A stretch of DNA of 64,000 nt from Aeromicrobium sp. A1-2 (GCF_003443875.1 NZ_CP027482.1:1736001-1800000); one strand, 5' to 3'. Numbered from the stretch's first letter, positions 8,052-18,433 are shown. Program-made: numbers and translations. Notes: generated by a model from the letters alone, not told the origin.

Positions 8052-9296
8052 TCACAGCAGCGGTCCCAATGGCTTGAGGATCCACTCGTACACCCGGGCG
8101 GTCACGGGGCGACGCATCCACTCGTCGAGGTTGAGCCGCTCGGACTTCTCGCAGTCGTTGTCGAACACTGCCCGCATGCCGGCGGCCAGGCCCGGATCGA
8201 GGATCTCCAGATTGATCTCGTAGTTTCCCATCAGACTCAGCCGGTCAATGTTGGCTGTGCCGATCGTGGTCCACTCGTCGTCGATCGTTGCGGTCTTGGC
8301 ATGCACCATGTGCCCGGTGTAGCGGTGAATCTCGACCCCGCCACGCAGCAGCCGGCCGTAGAACCCCCCGGACAGCCAGTCGGTCACGACGTGATTGGAC
8401 ACCTTCGGCACCAGGATGCGCACTCGCACGCCTCGCCGCCGCGCGTCGAGCAGCCCGCGCAGGATGTCGTGGTCGGGGATGAAGTAGGCCGCCGTGATGT
8501 CGATGCTGGTCTGCGCGCGATCGATCGCCTCGAGATACATCCCTCGGATCGGGTACATGAGCTGCCGCGGGACGTTGCGGTGGGCCCGGATCTGCGGGTA
8601 CCAACCGGCGCGGCCAAGCTGCTCGAGCCGGTCGCCTCGCCGTTTGGGATGCATGTTCCAGAAGTCGATGAACGCGTTGTCCAGGTCCCAGACCGCCGGG
8701 CCCTCGATCTTGAGGTGCGTGTCCCGCCACTCCGTCGCGTACGCCGAGCCGATGTTGTAGCCACCTACGAAGGCCGCGGAGTCGTCGATCACCAGGATCT
8801 TGCGGTGGTCGCGGCCCAGCTGGCGCGGGCTGAGGAACCGCCACCCCTTCGTGAAGAACGGGTACGGCAGCACCTGCACGGGGCTCGGGAACGCCAGGAA
8901 GCTCGGGCGGACGACGAGGTTCGCGAACCGGTCGAAGATCACGTGCACCTCGACGCCGCGCTGCGCGGCCTCGACGAGGGCGGTCTTGAACCGCTGGCCC
9001 ATCGCATCGCCCTTGATGATGTACGTCTCCAGCAGGATGCGTCGCTTGGCTCCTGCGATCGCCTCGAGCATGTCCTCGAACAGCACCTCGCCGTACGTGT
9101 ACGTCGTCGCGGTGCTGCCGTCACCGATCGCGTGCGACACCGGCTGGGCGGGTGCGAGCTGCTCGACGTGGCGCCCACGGACGAGCTTGCGGATCTTGGT
9201 CGCGGTCATCAACGACGCGATCACGGCGGCCTGCGCCGCGATCATCGCGAGCAGACTTTTTCGAAGGATTCGTCGGGTCGACAGGCGAAGGCTCAT
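8052..9296 (-). CDS. Phospholipase D-like phosphatidyltransferase (cardiolipin synthase-like)
   Basis: 414-residue membrane-anchored member of the PLD superfamily. A hydrophobic segment at about 13-33 follows a basic N-terminus. Two HKD motifs are present: HRKILVID (about residues 173-180) and HAKTATID (about 342-349), each followed by the usual Gly/Asn-containing segments (GGYNIGSAYA and GTANIDRLS). The architecture matches bacterial cardiolipin synthases and related phosphatidyltransferases, which join phospholipids or transfer phosphatidyl groups. It lies 31 nt upstream of ribF on the same strand. The superfamily is certain; the specific lipid reaction is inferred. Confidence 0.88.
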   Translation of the reverse strand: MSLRLSTRRILRKSLLAMIAAQAAVIASLMTATKIRKLVRGRHVEQLAPAQPVSHAIGDGSTATTYTYGEVLFEDMLEAIAGAKRRILLETYIIKGDAMGQRFKTALVEAAQRGVEVHVIFDRFANLVVRPSFLAFPSPVQVLPYPFFTKGWRFLSPRQLGRDHRKILVIDDSAAFVGGYNIGSAYATEWRDTHLKIEGPAVWDLDNAFIDFWNMHPKRRGDRLEQLGRAGWYPQIRAHRNVPRQLMYPIRGMYLEAIDRAQTSIDITAAYFIPDHDILRGLLDARRRGVRVRILVPKVSNHVVTDWLSGGFYGRLLRGGVEIHRYTGHMVHAKTATIDDEWTTIGTANIDRLSLMGNYEINLEILDPGLAAGMRAVFDNDCEKSERLNLDEWMRRPVTARVYEWILKPLGPLL

Positions 9297-9326
9297 GGTG
9301 CTGTCACCTTAGCGAGTCCCCACCCT

Positions 9327-9394
9327 CCCGCTGAGCCTGACGTTTTTGCTCGGTACTGACGGCGATTCGCCGCAGACACGTCAGGCTCAGCGGG
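9327..9394. repeat. Long inverted repeat between truB and the PLD-like gene
   Basis: Perfect 17-bp arms CCCGCTGAGCCTGACGT (9327-9343) and ACGTCAGGCTCAGCGGG (9378-9394) enclose 34 nt that hold a second, nested palindrome CGGCGA-T-TCGCCG (9360-9372). It lies 8 nt beyond the truB stop codon on the minus strand. It could act as a terminator or be a small mobile or dispersed repeat. Confidence 0.7.
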
Positions 9395-9402
9395 GAAGGG
9401 AG

Positions 9403-10320
9403 TCAGACGAAGACCGCGACGGGCTTGGCGTCGGGACCGCGCTGCTCGTAGAGGGCCAGAAACTCTCCGGTCGCAGTGAAAAGTGCCACGACACCTACGG
9501 CACACAGGTCGGTGTCGGGCAGCGACCGGCCGAAGCGCACGTCACGGGTCTGGTCCTCGTCGAGCTCGTACGACGTGAAACTCGCCCGGGCCACGTCGTC
9601 CAGACCCGCAACCACGAGGTCCTGCTCGAGCTGTTCAAGCGTGTGGGCATCGTCGAGCGAGAAGGCGCCGACACGAGTCCGCCGCAGCATCGTCAGGTGA
9701 CCGCCCACGCCGAGGTCGGCGCCGACGTCACGGGCCAGGGCACGAACGTAGGTGCCGCTCGTGCACACGACCCGGACGTCGATGTCCACGAACTCGCCCT
9801 CGACCCGCAAGGCCTGCAGGTCGAAGACCGACACCGTGACGGGTCGAGCAGCCAGGACAACCTCGTCGCCCGATCGCACCCGCGCGTACGACCGCACGCC
9901 GTCGACCTTGATCGCAGAGACCGACGAGGGCACCTGCTGAATGTCTCCGGTGTACGCCGGGAGCACGGCCCGCACGGCCGCTTCGTCGAGGTGAGCCGCG
10001 GGTGCGGACGACACGACATCGCCCTCGGCGTCGTCGGTCACGGTCGCCTGACCGAGCCGAATTGTGGCGAGGTATTCCTTGTCGGCCAGCGTCAGGTGAC
10101 CCAGCAGGCGGGTCGCCCGGTTGACTCCGAGCACCAGAACCCCGGTGGCCATGGGGTCGAGCGTGCCCGAGTGGCCGACCTTGCGGGTGCCGGCCAACCG
10201 CCGCATGCGCCCGACGACGTCGTGCGAGGTCCAGCCAGCGGGCTTGTCGACGATGACCAGCCCGTTGTGTGCCCGCTCCCGGCCGTTGCCCGTCCCAGGA
10301 ACCGTCTCCGGCTCAGTCAT
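9403..10320 (-). CDS. truB: tRNA pseudouridine(55) synthase
   Basis: Isomerises U55 in the T-loop of tRNAs. 305 residues. The catalytic motif [14 protein letters not shown] contains the nucleophilic Asp (about residue 55), preceded by [17 protein letters not shown], the conserved motif I. The C-terminal part holds the usual TruB_C segment. It starts with ATG at 10320, overlapping the rbfA stop codon by 8 nt, so translation is coupled in the infB-rbfA-truB unit. Length and order are typical. Confidence 0.97.
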   Translation of the reverse strand: MTEPETVPGTGNGRERAHNGLVIVDKPAGWTSHDVVGRMRRLAGTRKVGHSGTLDPMATGVLVLGVNRATRLLGHLTLADKEYLATIRLGQATVTDDAEGDVVSSAPAAHLDEAAVRAVLPAYTGDIQQVPSSVSAIKVDGVRSYARVRSGDEVVLAARPVTVSVFDLQALRVEGEFVDIDVRVVCTSGTYVRALARDVGADLGVGGHLTMLRRTRVGAFSLDDAHTLEQLEQDLVVAGLDDVARASFTSYELDEDQTRDVRFGRSLPDTDLCAVGVVALFTATGEFLALYEQRGPDAKPVAVFV

Positions 10321-10753
10321 CGAGCTCGTCGTCGTCTTCCGGCTTCTTCTTGTACGGATCGGCCTCGCCGGCGTAGGTTGCCCCGGCCGAGCGCGAGGCG
10401 ACGTCCTCGTCAGAGGCCTTGACCTTGGCGAGCAGGTCCTCGATCTCCTTGGCGGTCTCGGGAACCGCGTCGAGGAAGAACTGGATCGACGGCGTGATCC
10501 GGGTGCCGAGCTGCTTGCCGACCTCCGAACGGATCAGTCCCGTGGCGCTGCGCAGCGCGGCGGCCGTCTCGGCCCGCGCGGTCTCGTCACCCATGACGGT
10601 GTAGAAGACCGATGCCTGCTGACCGTCGCCGGTCATGCGTACGTCGGTGATCGTCACGAAGCCGAGCCTCGGGTCCTTGACCCGGCGCTCGAGCATCTGC
10701 GCGACGATGACCTTGATCCGGTCGCCGACCTTGTGGATGCGGGGTCCGGCCAT
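10313..10753 (-). CDS. rbfA: 30S ribosome-binding factor A
   Basis: Small KH-fold factor for late 30S maturation and cold adaptation, 146 residues. Begins [20 protein letters not shown]; the conserved [13 protein letters not shown] and VFYTVMGDE segments are seen, and residues 110-146 form an acidic tail. The ATG at 10753 has GAGGAG 8-13 nt upstream; the open frame extends upstream without family similarity. It follows infB after a terminator-like hairpin and a tandem repeat, so it may have its own promoter. Confidence 0.96.
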   Translation of the reverse strand: MAGPRIHKVGDRIKVIVAQMLERRVKDPRLGFVTITDVRMTGDGQQASVFYTVMGDETARAETAAALRSATGLIRSEVGKQLGTRITPSIQFFLDAVPETAKEIEDLLAKVKASDEDVASRSAGATYAGEADPYKKKPEDDDELDD

Positions 10754-10770
10754 GATGTTTCTCCTCTGTT

Positions 10771-10804
10771 CTTGCTGAAGTACGTTTCTTGCTGAAATAC
10801 GTTC
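10771..10804. repeat. Tandem 17-bp direct repeat before rbfA
   Basis: CTTGCTGAAGTACGTTT (10771-10787) is followed immediately by CTTGCTGAAATACGTTC (10788-10804), differing at two positions. It lies between the infB hairpin and the rbfA ribosome binding site. Origin by local duplication is evident; function unknown. Confidence 0.8.
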
Positions 10805-10835
10805 CGGCCCGAGCCCAGGAGGCTCGGGCCGGAAC
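10801..10835 (-). terminator. Hairpin between infB and rbfA
   Basis: Perfect 15-bp stem GTTCCGGCCCGAGCC / GGCTCGGGCCGGAAC with a 5-nt loop, 21 nt beyond the infB stop codon. No U-tract follows. A strong G-C stem consistent with a factor-independent or attenuating terminator of infB. Confidence 0.75.
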
Positions 10836-10855
10836 ATGGTTCCACGTGCTGCCAA

Positions 10856-13681
10856 TCAGGCGCGAGGCTTCTCGCGCATCTCGAACGTCTCGATCGTGTC
10901 GCCGACCTTGATGTCGTTGTAGCCCTTGAGCACGAGACCGCACTCGAAGCCCTCACGCACCTCGGACACATCGTCCTTCTCGCGGCGCAGGCTGCCGAAG
11001 TCGAGGTTGTCCGCGACCACGGAGCCATCGCGAAGCAGACGTGCCTTCGCGTTGCGCTTGATGACACCGCTGGTGACCATGCAACCGGCGATGTTGCCGA
11101 TCTTGCTGGAGCGGAAGATGTCGCGAATCTCGGCGGTGCCGAGCTGCGCCTCTTCGAACTCCGGCTTGAGCAGGCCCTTGAGCGATGCCTCGATCTCCTC
11201 GATCGCGTTGTAGATGACCGAGTAGTACTTGATCTCGACACCTTCGCGATCGGCCAGCTCCGTCGCCTTGCCCTGCGGGCGGACGTTGAAGCCGATGATC
11301 ACGGCGTTGGACGCCGCGGCCAGCATGACGTTGGTCTCGGTGATCGCACCGACACCGCGGTCAATGACCCGGAGTGCGACCTCCTCGCCGACGTCGATCT
11401 GAGCCAGTGCATCCTCGAGCGCCTCGACCGAACCGGAACCGTCACCCTTGAGGATGAGCAGCAACTCGTCGGCCTCGCCCTTCTCCATTGAGGACATGAA
11501 GTCCTCGAGCGTACGACGACCCGTGCGCTGTGCCAGGAGGGCGTTGCGCTCGCGCGCCTCGCGCTTCTCGGCAATCTGGCGCGCCAGCCGGTCGTCGGAG
11601 ACGACCATGAAGTTGTCGCCCGCACCGGGAACAGCGGTCAGACCCAGCACGAGTGCCGGACGCGACGGAGTTGCTTCCTCGATGTTCTCGCCGTGCTCGT
11701 CGAGCATGGCGCGGACGCGGCCGAAGGCCGGACCGGCGACGATCGAGTCGCCGACCTTGAGAGTGCCTCGGTGGACGAGGACCGTCGCAACCGGACCGCG
11801 ACCACGGTCGAGGTGCGCCTCGATGACGAGGCCCTCGGCGTTCTGGTCGGGGTTGGCGCGCAGGTCGAGCGAGGCATCCGCCGTGAGGACGACCGCCTCG
11901 AGCAGCTCGTCCAGACCCGTGCCAGCCTTGGCCGACACGTCGACGAACATCGTGTCTCCGCCGTACTCCTCGGGCACGAGTCCGTACTCGGCCAGCTGTC
12001 CGCGGGCCTTGACCGGGTCGGCGTCAGGCTTGTCGACCTTGTTGACCGCGACCACGATCGGGACACCGGCGGCCTTGGCGTGGTTGAGCGCCTCGACCGT
12101 CTGCGGCATCACGCCGTCGTCGGCCGCGACCACCAGGATCGCGATGTCGGTCGCCTGCGCACCGCGGGCACGCATGGCGGTGAACGCCTCGTGGCCCGGT
12201 GTGTCGATCAGGGTGATGCGACGGTCCGTGCCGTCGACGACCGTCGCGACCTGGTAGGCGCCGATGGTCTGCGTGATGCCACCGGCCTCCTTGTCCACGA
12301 CATTGCTGCTGCGCAAAGCGTCGAGGAGCTTGGTCTTTCCGTGGTCGACGTGACCCATGACCGTGACGACGGGCGGGCGTGGGGCCAGATCGGCCTCATC
12401 GCCCTCGTCTTCACCGAACTCGATGTCGAACGACTCGAGCAGCTCGCGGTCCTCGTCCTCCGGGGAGATGACCTCAACCTTGTAGTTGAGCTCCTCGCCC
12501 AGCAGCAGGAGGGTCTCGTCGTTGGCCGACTGGGTGGCCGTGACGATCTCACCGAGGTGGAACAGCACCTCGACGAGCGATGCGGCGTCTCCGCCGATCT
12601 TCTCGGCGAAGTCACTCAGCGAGGAACCGCGGGTCAGGCGTACCGACTCGCCGTTGCCCTTGCGGACGCGCACGCCGCCAATGGCGGGCGCCTGCATCTG
12701 GTCGAATTCCTGACGCTTCGCGCGCTTGCTCTTGCGTCCACGTCGGACCGGTCCACCGGCGCGACCGAACGCACCCTGCGTACCTCCGCGAGTGTTGCGA
12801 CCGCCGGGTCCACCGGAGCGCGGAGGACCGCTGAAGCCGCCACCGGGCGCACCGCGACCGGGAGCACCGCCGCCAGGACGACCGGCGAAACCGCCGCCAC
12901 CGGCACCGGGAGCGCCACGACCGGGCGCACCGCCGGGTCCACCGCGACCGGGAGCACCGCCGCCAGGACGACCCGGCGCACCACGACCCGCCGAAGGACC
13001 GGAGAGGCCCGACTGGCGCGGCATCATGGCCGGGTTGGGACGAGGCATGCCGCCAGCGGCAGGAGGAGCTCCGTCAGCACGAGCGGCCGGCGGGCGAGGG
13101 GCCCGCTGCATGCCCTGCGTGGATGAGAACGGGTTGTTGCCGGGACGAGCACCGGGTGCCTTGGGACCAGGACGCGGGCCCGGAGTGGCCGCCGGCGGAG
13201 CCGTGGACTCCGCTGCCGCGGCCGGAGCCTCGACCTCGGGTGCCGCCGCAGGTGCGGGGGCCGGGGCCTCCGCGACGGGAGCAGGCTCAGGCACGGGTGC
13301 GGCCTTGGGGACACGCGGACCAGGCATGGGACCGGTCGGGCGCGCCGGTGCCGCCGGTGCGGCGGGGGCAGCTTCGGCTGCCGGAGCAGCCTCGGCGGGC
13401 GCAGCGGGGGCGGCTTCGGCTGCCGGAGCAGCCGATGCCGATGCCGGAGCGGGAACGGCTGCCTCGGCGGGTGCGTCCTTCTTGGGCGCAGCCTTGGCGG
13501 CCTTCTTGGCGCCCTGCGCGCGCAGGGCTTCACCGTGCACCTCGTTGAGGCGACGGACGACGGGGGCTTCTACGGTCGAGGAGGCCGACTTCACGTACTC
13601 ACCCATGTCTTTCAGGGTGGACAGGACGACCTTGCTCTCAACGCCGAACTCGCGTGCGAGTTCGTGGACTCTTACAGCCAC
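10856..13681 (-). CDS. infB: Translation initiation factor IF-2
   Basis: GTPase that delivers fMet-tRNA to the 30S P site and promotes subunit joining. 941 residues, long for bacteria but usual for actinobacteria. Residues 1-50 form the IF2N module ([16 protein letters not shown]). Residues 65-330 are low-complexity: an Ala/Pro-rich stretch followed by Gly/Arg/Pro repeats (PGRGAPG-like). The G domain follows with G1 GHVDHGKT, G3 DTPGHEAF and G4 NKVDKPDAD, then the IF-2 beta-barrel and C-terminal domains. The GTG at 13681 is preceded by GAAGGAG 3-9 nt upstream. Downstream of nusA and ylxR in the classic nusA-infB order. Confidence 0.97.
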   Translation of the reverse strand: MAVRVHELAREFGVESKVVLSTLKDMGEYVKSASSTVEAPVVRRLNEVHGEALRAQGAKKAAKAAPKKDAPAEAAVPAPASASAAPAAEAAPAAPAEAAPAAEAAPAAPAAPARPTGPMPGPRVPKAAPVPEPAPVAEAPAPAPAAAPEVEAPAAAAESTAPPAATPGPRPGPKAPGARPGNNPFSSTQGMQRAPRPPAARADGAPPAAGGMPRPNPAMMPRQSGLSGPSAGRGAPGRPGGGAPGRGGPGGAPGRGAPGAGGGGFAGRPGGGAPGRGAPGGGFSGPPRSGGPGGRNTRGGTQGAFGRAGGPVRRGRKSKRAKRQEFDQMQAPAIGGVRVRKGNGESVRLTRGSSLSDFAEKIGGDAASLVEVLFHLGEIVTATQSANDETLLLLGEELNYKVEVISPEDEDRELLESFDIEFGEDEGDEADLAPRPPVVTVMGHVDHGKTKLLDALRSSNVVDKEAGGITQTIGAYQVATVVDGTDRRITLIDTPGHEAFTAMRARGAQATDIAILVVAADDGVMPQTVEALNHAKAAGVPIVVAVNKVDKPDADPVKARGQLAEYGLVPEEYGGDTMFVDVSAKAGTGLDELLEAVVLTADASLDLRANPDQNAEGLVIEAHLDRGRGPVATVLVHRGTLKVGDSIVAGPAFGRVRAMLDEHGENIEEATPSRPALVLGLTAVPGAGDNFMVVSDDRLARQIAEKREARERNALLAQRTGRRTLEDFMSSMEKGEADELLLILKGDGSGSVEALEDALAQIDVGEEVALRVIDRGVGAITETNVMLAAASNAVIIGFNVRPQGKATELADREGVEIKYYSVIYNAIEEIEASLKGLLKPEFEEAQLGTAEIRDIFRSSKIGNIAGCMVTSGVIKRNAKARLLRDGSVVADNLDFGSLRREKDDVSEVREGFECGLVLKGYNDIKVGDTIETFEMREKPRA

Positions 13682-13796
13682 TCTTCTCCTTCTGGGGGGT
13701 CCGACCCTGAAGGAGGATCAGACCACTAGTTGACGGACGTGCTCATTGCGAAGTACTCATCGGGTTTCCATGAGCGAGTGCTCCGATTCGTGTCGG

Positions 13797-13815
13797 GGAA
13801 CGCACCGTGCGTTCC
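13797..13815. terminator. Short perfect hairpin between ylxR and infB
   Basis: GGAACGCAC and GTGCGTTCC form a 9-bp palindrome separated by one base, 7 nt beyond the ylxR stop codon on the minus strand. Possibly a weak terminator or processing hairpin. The remaining 115 nt before infB show no further gene. Confidence 0.5.
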
Positions 13816-13821
13816 TTGTGG

Positions 13822-14127
13822 TCAAGCTGATGGACCCGGGCGCTCGATCAGCGCCACCAGGGCGTCGAGGTCAAGCGGCCCTTCGGTTCGAAGGGCCCTA
13901 CCGAACGCCTTGCGGCGGACGGCAAGCTCCAGGCACCGGGTCGTGGGGTGCAGGTGCGCCCCTCGTCCCGGCAGCGTCCCGCACTGATCAGGTGTCACGA
14001 CAACTGTCGTGGGCCCCTGAACTGCAACGATACGCACCAGAGTGGTCTTGTCCGCACGATGCCTGCAACCGATGCACGTCCGGACGACCTCGGCCAGTCT
14101 ACCCGTTTCGCGAAGCGACTGCGCCAT
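13822..14127 (-). CDS. ylxR: YlxR family RNA-binding protein (DUF448)
   Basis: Small conserved protein encoded between nusA and infB in many bacteria; the family is proposed to bind RNA or RNase P and modulate gene expression. The 101-residue form carries the hallmark RTCIGCRHR near residue 17 and the [16 protein letters not shown] segment, with the following KAFGRAL. The ATG at 14127 is chosen over the track-extending ATG at 14214 because it lies 4 nt after the nusA stop and starts close to the conserved core. Its function in this organism is not established. Confidence 0.9.
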   Translation of the reverse strand: MAQSLRETGRLAEVVRTCIGCRHRADKTTLVRIVAVQGPTTVVVTPDQCGTLPGRGAHLHPTTRCLELAVRRKAFGRALRTEGPLDLDALVALIERPGPSA

Positions 14128-14131
14128 CGGT

Positions 14132-15187
14132 TCAGCTGCCGTCGCCGCGGGGGGCCTCGGTGTCGGAGCGGATGTCGATGCGCCAACCGGTGAGCTTGGC
14201 TGCGAGCCGGGCATTCTGGCCCTCCTTGCCGATCGCCAGCGAGAGCTGGAAGTCGGGTACGACGACGCGCGCCGAGCGTGTTGCGGGGTCGACCAGCGTC
14301 ACGCTCTTGACCTGGGACGGTGACAGCGCGTGCGCGATGAACTCGGCCGGGTCGTCGCTGTAGTCGACGATGTCGATCTTCTCGCCATGCAGCTCGTGCA
14401 TGACGTTGCGGACGCGCTGACCCATGGGCCCGATGCACGATCCCTTCGCATTGACGCCGGGCACATTGGCACGAACCGCGATCTTGCTGCGGTGGCCCGC
14501 CTCACGGGCGATCGCGATGATCTCGACGGAGCCGTCGGCGATCTCGGGCGCCTCGAGGGCGAACAGCAGCTTGACCAGGTTGGGGTGCGTTCGGGAGATC
14601 TTGACCCGCGGGCCACGCATACCCTTCTCGACCTCGTAGACGTACGCCTTGAGACGCTCACCGTGGGCGTACTTCTCCTCGGGCACGCGTTCCGAGGCGA
14701 TCAGGACCGCCTCGATGCGCCCAAGGTCGAGCATGACGTCGCCGGGGTTGCGGCCCTGCTGGATGACTCCCGAGACGATGTCGCCGACCTTGCCGGCGAA
14801 CTCGCCGTACTTGGACTCGTCCTCGGCGTCGCGGATGCGCTGCATGATGAGCTGGCGCGCGATCGTCGCGGCGAACCGGCCGAAGTCATCGGGGGTGTCG
14901 TCGAACTCCGCCGTGAACTGCGGCACCGGTCTCGGCGCGGGCTCGGCGGGGGCCTCTGCCGACTCGTCCACCTCGGCGGCCTCGGGTGTCGGCACCTCGA
15001 GACGCTCCTTGGCCCACACCGTGACGTGCCCGCTCTTGCGGTCGAGCTCGACCCGTGCGTGTGAGTGGTCGCCGCCGTTCTTGTGGTACGCGGACAGCAG
15101 CGCCGTCTCGATGGCCTCGACGACCACATCGAGAGAGATGTCCTTCTCGTGCTCCAGGGCGCGCAGTGCGGCCATGTCGATGTCCAT
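14132..15187 (-). CDS. nusA: Transcription termination/antitermination factor NusA
   Basis: RNA polymerase-binding factor controlling pausing, termination and antitermination. 351 residues, the short actinobacterial form. N-terminal RNAP-binding domain ([20 protein letters not shown]), an S1 domain interrupted by an acidic Glu/Ala/Pro insert at about 70-90, then two KH domains with [10 protein letters not shown] and [16 protein letters not shown]. No C-terminal acidic repeats. The ATG at 15187 overlaps the rimP stop codon (TGATG). Part of the rimP-nusA-ylxR-infB unit. Confidence 0.97.
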   Translation of the reverse strand: MDIDMAALRALEHEKDISLDVVVEAIETALLSAYHKNGGDHSHARVELDRKSGHVTVWAKERLEVPTPEAAEVDESAEAPAEPAPRPVPQFTAEFDDTPDDFGRFAATIARQLIMQRIRDAEDESKYGEFAGKVGDIVSGVIQQGRNPGDVMLDLGRIEAVLIASERVPEEKYAHGERLKAYVYEVEKGMRGPRVKISRTHPNLVKLLFALEAPEIADGSVEIIAIAREAGHRSKIAVRANVPGVNAKGSCIGPMGQRVRNVMHELHGEKIDIVDYSDDPAEFIAHALSPSQVKSVTLVDPATRSARVVVPDFQLSLAIGKEGQNARLAAKLTGWRIDIRSDTEAPRGDGS

Positions 15188-15639
15188 CAGGCGTCCTTCC
15201 GGTTGAGCTCGATCTGTACGAGCGCGTTGGCAATCTGGTCGTACGTGAACCGCTGGTTCGCGGTGCGGCCCTGGATCTCGACCCCGGCGTCGTCGCTGTC
15301 GCCGATGCGACCATCGATCGACGAGTCGTCGCCGAGGCGCAGGCGCACGAGCCGACCGGCGTTGCGACGCCAGTGCCGCGGCTCGGTCAGGGGTCGGTCG
15401 ACACCGCGCGAGGTGACCTCGAGCGTGTAGGGCTGTGGACCCATGACGTCGGAGGCGTCCAGCGCCTCCGAGAGCGCCCGAGTGGCATCGATGATGTGAT
15501 CGATCCCGACTCCGCCGTCGCGGTCGACCGCGATGCAGAGCACCCGCTTGTTGCCCGCGGGGGTCAGGTCGATGGCCTCGAGATCCAGCTCGAGCGCCGA
15601 CACAGTTTGGTCCACGAGGGTTGCCAACCGTTCGTCCAT
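15187..15639 (-). CDS. rimP: Ribosome maturation factor RimP
   Basis: 30S assembly factor acting early in small-subunit maturation. 150 residues beginning [20 protein letters not shown]. The N-terminal RimP domain contains the G-x-x-R-V-L-x-I-x-V-D segment and [14 protein letters not shown]; the C-terminal Sm-like barrel follows. The ATG at 15639 has GGAGG 8 nt upstream; the open frame continues upstream but without family sequence. It begins the nusA operon and is divergent from the Tat-signal gene at 15745. Confidence 0.95.
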   Translation of the reverse strand: MDERLATLVDQTVSALELDLEAIDLTPAGNKRVLCIAVDRDGGVGIDHIIDATRALSEALDASDVMGPQPYTLEVTSRGVDRPLTEPRHWRRNAGRLVRLRLGDDSSIDGRIGDSDDAGVEIQGRTANQRFTYDQIANALVQIELNRKDA

Positions 15640-15732
15640 GGCTCGTCCTCCGTGTTCTGTTGTCGGCACCGGCATCAGTGTCGAGCACAGCCTACCGAAC
15701 CATCGGCGCTCCGGTGAACGCCACACGTCGGC

Positions 15733-15738
15733 TAGCCT
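15733..15738 (+). promoter_or_regulatory. -10 box for Tat-signal/ferritin-like pair (leaderless)
   Basis: TAGCCT ends 6 nt before the GTG at 15745, matching the spacing of other leaderless genes here. This favours GTG 15745 over the adjacent GTG 15742. Confidence 0.45.
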
Positions 15739-15744
15739 GCCGTG

Positions 15745-16230
15745 GTGATCAGCCGACGCGCACTCCTTGGCACCGGGGCTGCAACCGCAGCGGCCGCTGC
15801 TGGCCTCGGCATCGCGGCGTACGCGCATCAGCTCGACGACCTCGCCCGCCTCGTGGGCCTCGAGCCGAAACCAGAGCCGGACCCGGGCGACGACCGGCTC
15901 ATCGTCTCTGCGGCCGCGGACCAGAACGCGCTGCTGGCAATCGTCGAGGCCACGGCGGCCACACACACGGGGCTGCGACTCGCCCGGTTCGTCCAGATCA
16001 GCACGGAACACGCGAAGGCCGTCGGCGTCGCGGGACGAATCCCCGAGGTCCCGATCCCGCCCTCGGACCAGGCCAAGGCCGCCAGTGCGCTCGCCGCTGC
16101 GTACGCCACCGCGGCCACGGCGCGAGCCGCCGACGCTGGCCGGGCCTCCTCCCCCGATCTCGCCCGAGTCCTGGCCTCCATGTCAGCCGGGCTCGACCAG
16201 TGCGCGCGGGCCGTGGGTGAGCTGGCATGA
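15745..16230 (+). CDS. Tat-signal helical protein of unknown function
   Basis: 161-residue predicted exported protein. The N-terminus ISRRALLGTGAATAAAAAG has a twin-arginine followed by a hydrophobic Ala/Gly core, resembling a Tat signal. The mature part is rich in Ala with few aromatics and predicts as long helices (HTGLRLARF, SALAAAYATAATARAAD, LASMSAGLDQCARAVGEL). It overlaps the next gene by ATGA, so the two are co-translated. Companion of a DUF4439 ferritin-like gene. No enzymatic motif recognised; a paired four-helix-bundle partner is my inference. Confidence 0.75.
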   Translation: MISRRALLGTGAATAAAAAGLGIAAYAHQLDDLARLVGLEPKPEPDPGDDRLIVSAAADQNALLAIVEATAATHTGLRLARFVQISTEHAKAVGVAGRIPEVPIPPSDQAKAASALAAAYATAATARAADAGRASSPDLARVLASMSAGLDQCARAVGELA

Positions 16231-16628
16231 CCCCGACCGAGGCGATGCAGTCCTGGCTCAGGCTCGAGCACGAGGGCATCTGGCTCTACCCCCTGATCGG
16301 CGCACGCTTCGACGACCTCGCCGCGCAGGCCCGAAGTTCGTACGCCGCGCACCGCACCCGACGCGATCAGCTGCTCTCCCGCCTGAATGCCGCGGGCGTC
16401 GAACCGGCGCCAACGGCGCTGGCCTATGACGAGGGCGAGCTGCGCACCATCAAGCAGGCGCGCGCGGCGGCCCAGCGGGTCGAGCGCAACATCGCCGCGA
16501 CCTGCCTGCTGCTGGCCGGCGTGACCGATGGTGACGAGCGGACGCACGCCGTGACCGAGCTGCGGCGTGCCGCTCTGGCCGAGCTCACCTGGGGCGCAGA
16601 ACCCACCGCATTTCCCGGCCTCCGCTAG
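16227..16628 (+). CDS. DUF4439 ferritin-like domain protein
   Basis: 133 residues matching the DUF4439 family of ferritin-like four-helix proteins of actinobacteria. Begins MTPTEAMQSWLRLEHEGIWL; the repeated E-x-x-x-W/Y-x-Y helical pattern (LEHEGIWLYPLIGARF, AHRTRRDQL, AAQRVERNIAAT) and the C-terminal ELTWGAEPTAFPGL are family features. No complete di-iron Glu/His set is obvious, so metal binding is uncertain. It has no signal peptide of its own and is coupled to the upstream Tat-signal gene. It converges on proS with 9 nt between stops. Confidence 0.8.
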   Translation: MTPTEAMQSWLRLEHEGIWLYPLIGARFDDLAAQARSSYAAHRTRRDQLLSRLNAAGVEPAPTALAYDEGELRTIKQARAAAQRVERNIAATCLLLAGVTDGDERTHAVTELRRAALAELTWGAEPTAFPGLR

Positions 16629-16637
16629 GCGCTCGGG

Positions 16638-18383
16638 TCAGTCGCGGAGCGTGGCGAGCAGATCAGCAAGGGGGACGTCCTGGCGCTCCCCCGACGCCCG
16701 GTCCTTGACCTCGACGACGCCGTCCACGAATCCCTTGCCCACGACCACGATCGTCGGCACGCCGATGAGCTCGGCGTCCTTGAACTTGACGCCGGGCGAG
16801 ACCTTGCCGAGACGGTCGTCGTACAGGACCTCGAGACCCGCACCGATCAGCTCGTCGTAGACCTGCTCGGCACCGGCGACGACGGTCTCGTCCTTGCCGG
16901 CGACGATCAGGTGGACGTCGAACGGCGAGAGCTCCTTGGGCCACACGAGACCGAGATCGTCGTGGGCGTACTCCGCGACAGCGGCGACCGCGCGGGACAC
17001 CCCGACGCCGTACGAGCCCATCGTGACAGTCACGAGCTTGCCGTTCTGGTCGAGGACCTTGAGGTCCAGCGCATCGGCATACTTGCGACCGAGCTGGAAG
17101 ATGTGTCCCATCTCGATGCCACGGGCCAGCTCGAGCGGACCCGATCCGTCCGGTGCGGGATCGCCCGCGCGGACCTCCGCGGCCTCGATCGTGCCGTCGG
17201 CGGTGAAGTCACGCCCGGCGACCAGGTCGAGGACGTGCGAGCCCTGCTCGTTGGCGCCTGTGACCCATCGGCTGCCGTCGACCACGCGGGGGTCGAGCAG
17301 GTAGCGGATGCCGGTCTCGCCCTCGGTGCCCAGCGCGCCGGGTCCGATGTAGCCCTTGACGAGGCCGGGGTGAGCGGCGAACTCCTTGTCGTCGAATGGT
17401 TCGACCTCGGCCGGCGACACGACCGCCTCGAGCCGCTTGGCGTCGACCTCGCGGTCGCCCGGAAGCCCGATTGCGAGCGGCTCGCGGGTGCCGTCGGGAT
17501 TCCGCAGCATGACCAGGACGTTCTTGAGCGTGTCGGCGGCATGCCAGGGACGATCGGCTCGCGGGAACGCCTCGTCGAGGTGCGCGACAAGAGAGTCGAT
17601 CGTCGGCGTGTCAGGGGTCTGCTCGGCGTGAGACGCCGGCGCCTCGCCGTAGGGGATCGCGTCGGGTACGACGGTCGTCACGGCCTCGACGTTGGCGGCA
17701 TAGCCACCGGCCGAGCGCACGAACGTGTCCTCCCCGGTCTCGGACACCGCGAGGAATTCCTCGCTGGCCGATCCACCCATCGCGCCGGACTGCGCACGCA
17801 CGATGACGTACTCGAAGCCGAGCCGGTCGAAGATCCTGACGTACGCCTCACGGTGCGCCTGGTAGGAGGCCTCGAGTCCTGCATCGTCGATGTCGAAGGA
17901 GTAGGAGTCCTTCATGATGAACTCGCGCCCGCGCAGGATGCCCGCACGGGGTCGCGCCTCGTCGCGGTACTTCGTCTGGATCTGGTAGAGGCTCAGCGGG
18001 AGGTCCTTGTAGGACGAGTACAGGTCCTTGACCAGCAGCGTGAAGAACTCCTCGTGCGTCGGGCCGAGCATCATGTCGTTGCCCTTGCGGTCCTTGACCC
18101 GGAACACGTTGGGGCCGTACTCGGTCCACCGACCGGACGCCTCGTAGGGCTCGCGCGGCAGGAGTGCGGGGAACCGCACCTCCTGCGAGCCGATCGACTC
18201 CATCTCCTCGCGGATGACCTTCTCGACCTTCGCCAGGACCTTCAGTCCGAGCGGCAGCCACGAGTAGATACCCGGGGCGACACGACGCACGTAGCCGGCC
18301 CGGACCAGCAACTTGTGGCTCGGCACCTCCGCGTCTGCCGGATCGTCGCGGAGGGTACGCAGGAAGAGCCGGGACATACGCAT
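16638..18383 (-). CDS. proS: Prolyl-tRNA synthetase (bacterial type with editing domain)
   Basis: Charges tRNA-Pro; class II aminoacyl-tRNA synthetase. 581 residues. The catalytic core has motif 2 ([23 protein letters not shown], about 138-160, of which [12 protein letters not shown] is diagnostic) and the [10 protein letters not shown] segment. A YbaK-like insertion (about 225-390) removes mischarged alanine. The C-terminal anticodon-binding domain follows ([13 protein letters not shown]). The ATG at 18383 is chosen because TAGGCT lies 7 nt before it (leaderless); an alternative ATG is at 18377. The open frame extends to 18518 without family similarity. Confidence 0.97.
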   Translation of the reverse strand: MRMSRLFLRTLRDDPADAEVPSHKLLVRAGYVRRVAPGIYSWLPLGLKVLAKVEKVIREEMESIGSQEVRFPALLPREPYEASGRWTEYGPNVFRVKDRKGNDMMLGPTHEEFFTLLVKDLYSSYKDLPLSLYQIQTKYRDEARPRAGILRGREFIMKDSYSFDIDDAGLEASYQAHREAYVRIFDRLGFEYVIVRAQSGAMGGSASEEFLAVSETGEDTFVRSAGGYAANVEAVTTVVPDAIPYGEAPASHAEQTPDTPTIDSLVAHLDEAFPRADRPWHAADTLKNVLVMLRNPDGTREPLAIGLPGDREVDAKRLEAVVSPAEVEPFDDKEFAAHPGLVKGYIGPGALGTEGETGIRYLLDPRVVDGSRWVTGANEQGSHVLDLVAGRDFTADGTIEAAEVRAGDPAPDGSGPLELARGIEMGHIFQLGRKYADALDLKVLDQNGKLVTVTMGSYGVGVSRAVAAVAEYAHDDLGLVWPKELSPFDVHLIVAGKDETVVAGAEQVYDELIGAGLEVLYDDRLGKVSPGVKFKDAELIGVPTIVVVGKGFVDGVVEVKDRASGERQDVPLADLLATLRD

Positions 18384-18390
18384 GAGCCCG

Positions 18391-18396
18391 AGCCTA
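18391..18396 (-). promoter_or_regulatory. -10 box for proS (leaderless)
   Basis: Minus-strand TAGGCT ends 7 nt before the proS ATG at 18383; no ribosome binding site is visible. Confidence 0.5.
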
Positions 18397-18433
18397 TCGG
18401 GGTGGTGTCGGCGCCCGTGGCGCGGAGCGACCG

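Noticed and set aside
11693-13126. Plus-strand open frame (477 codons) antisense to infB
   Set aside because: Low-complexity product arising from the third-position GC bias of infB; no ribosome binding site or family signature.
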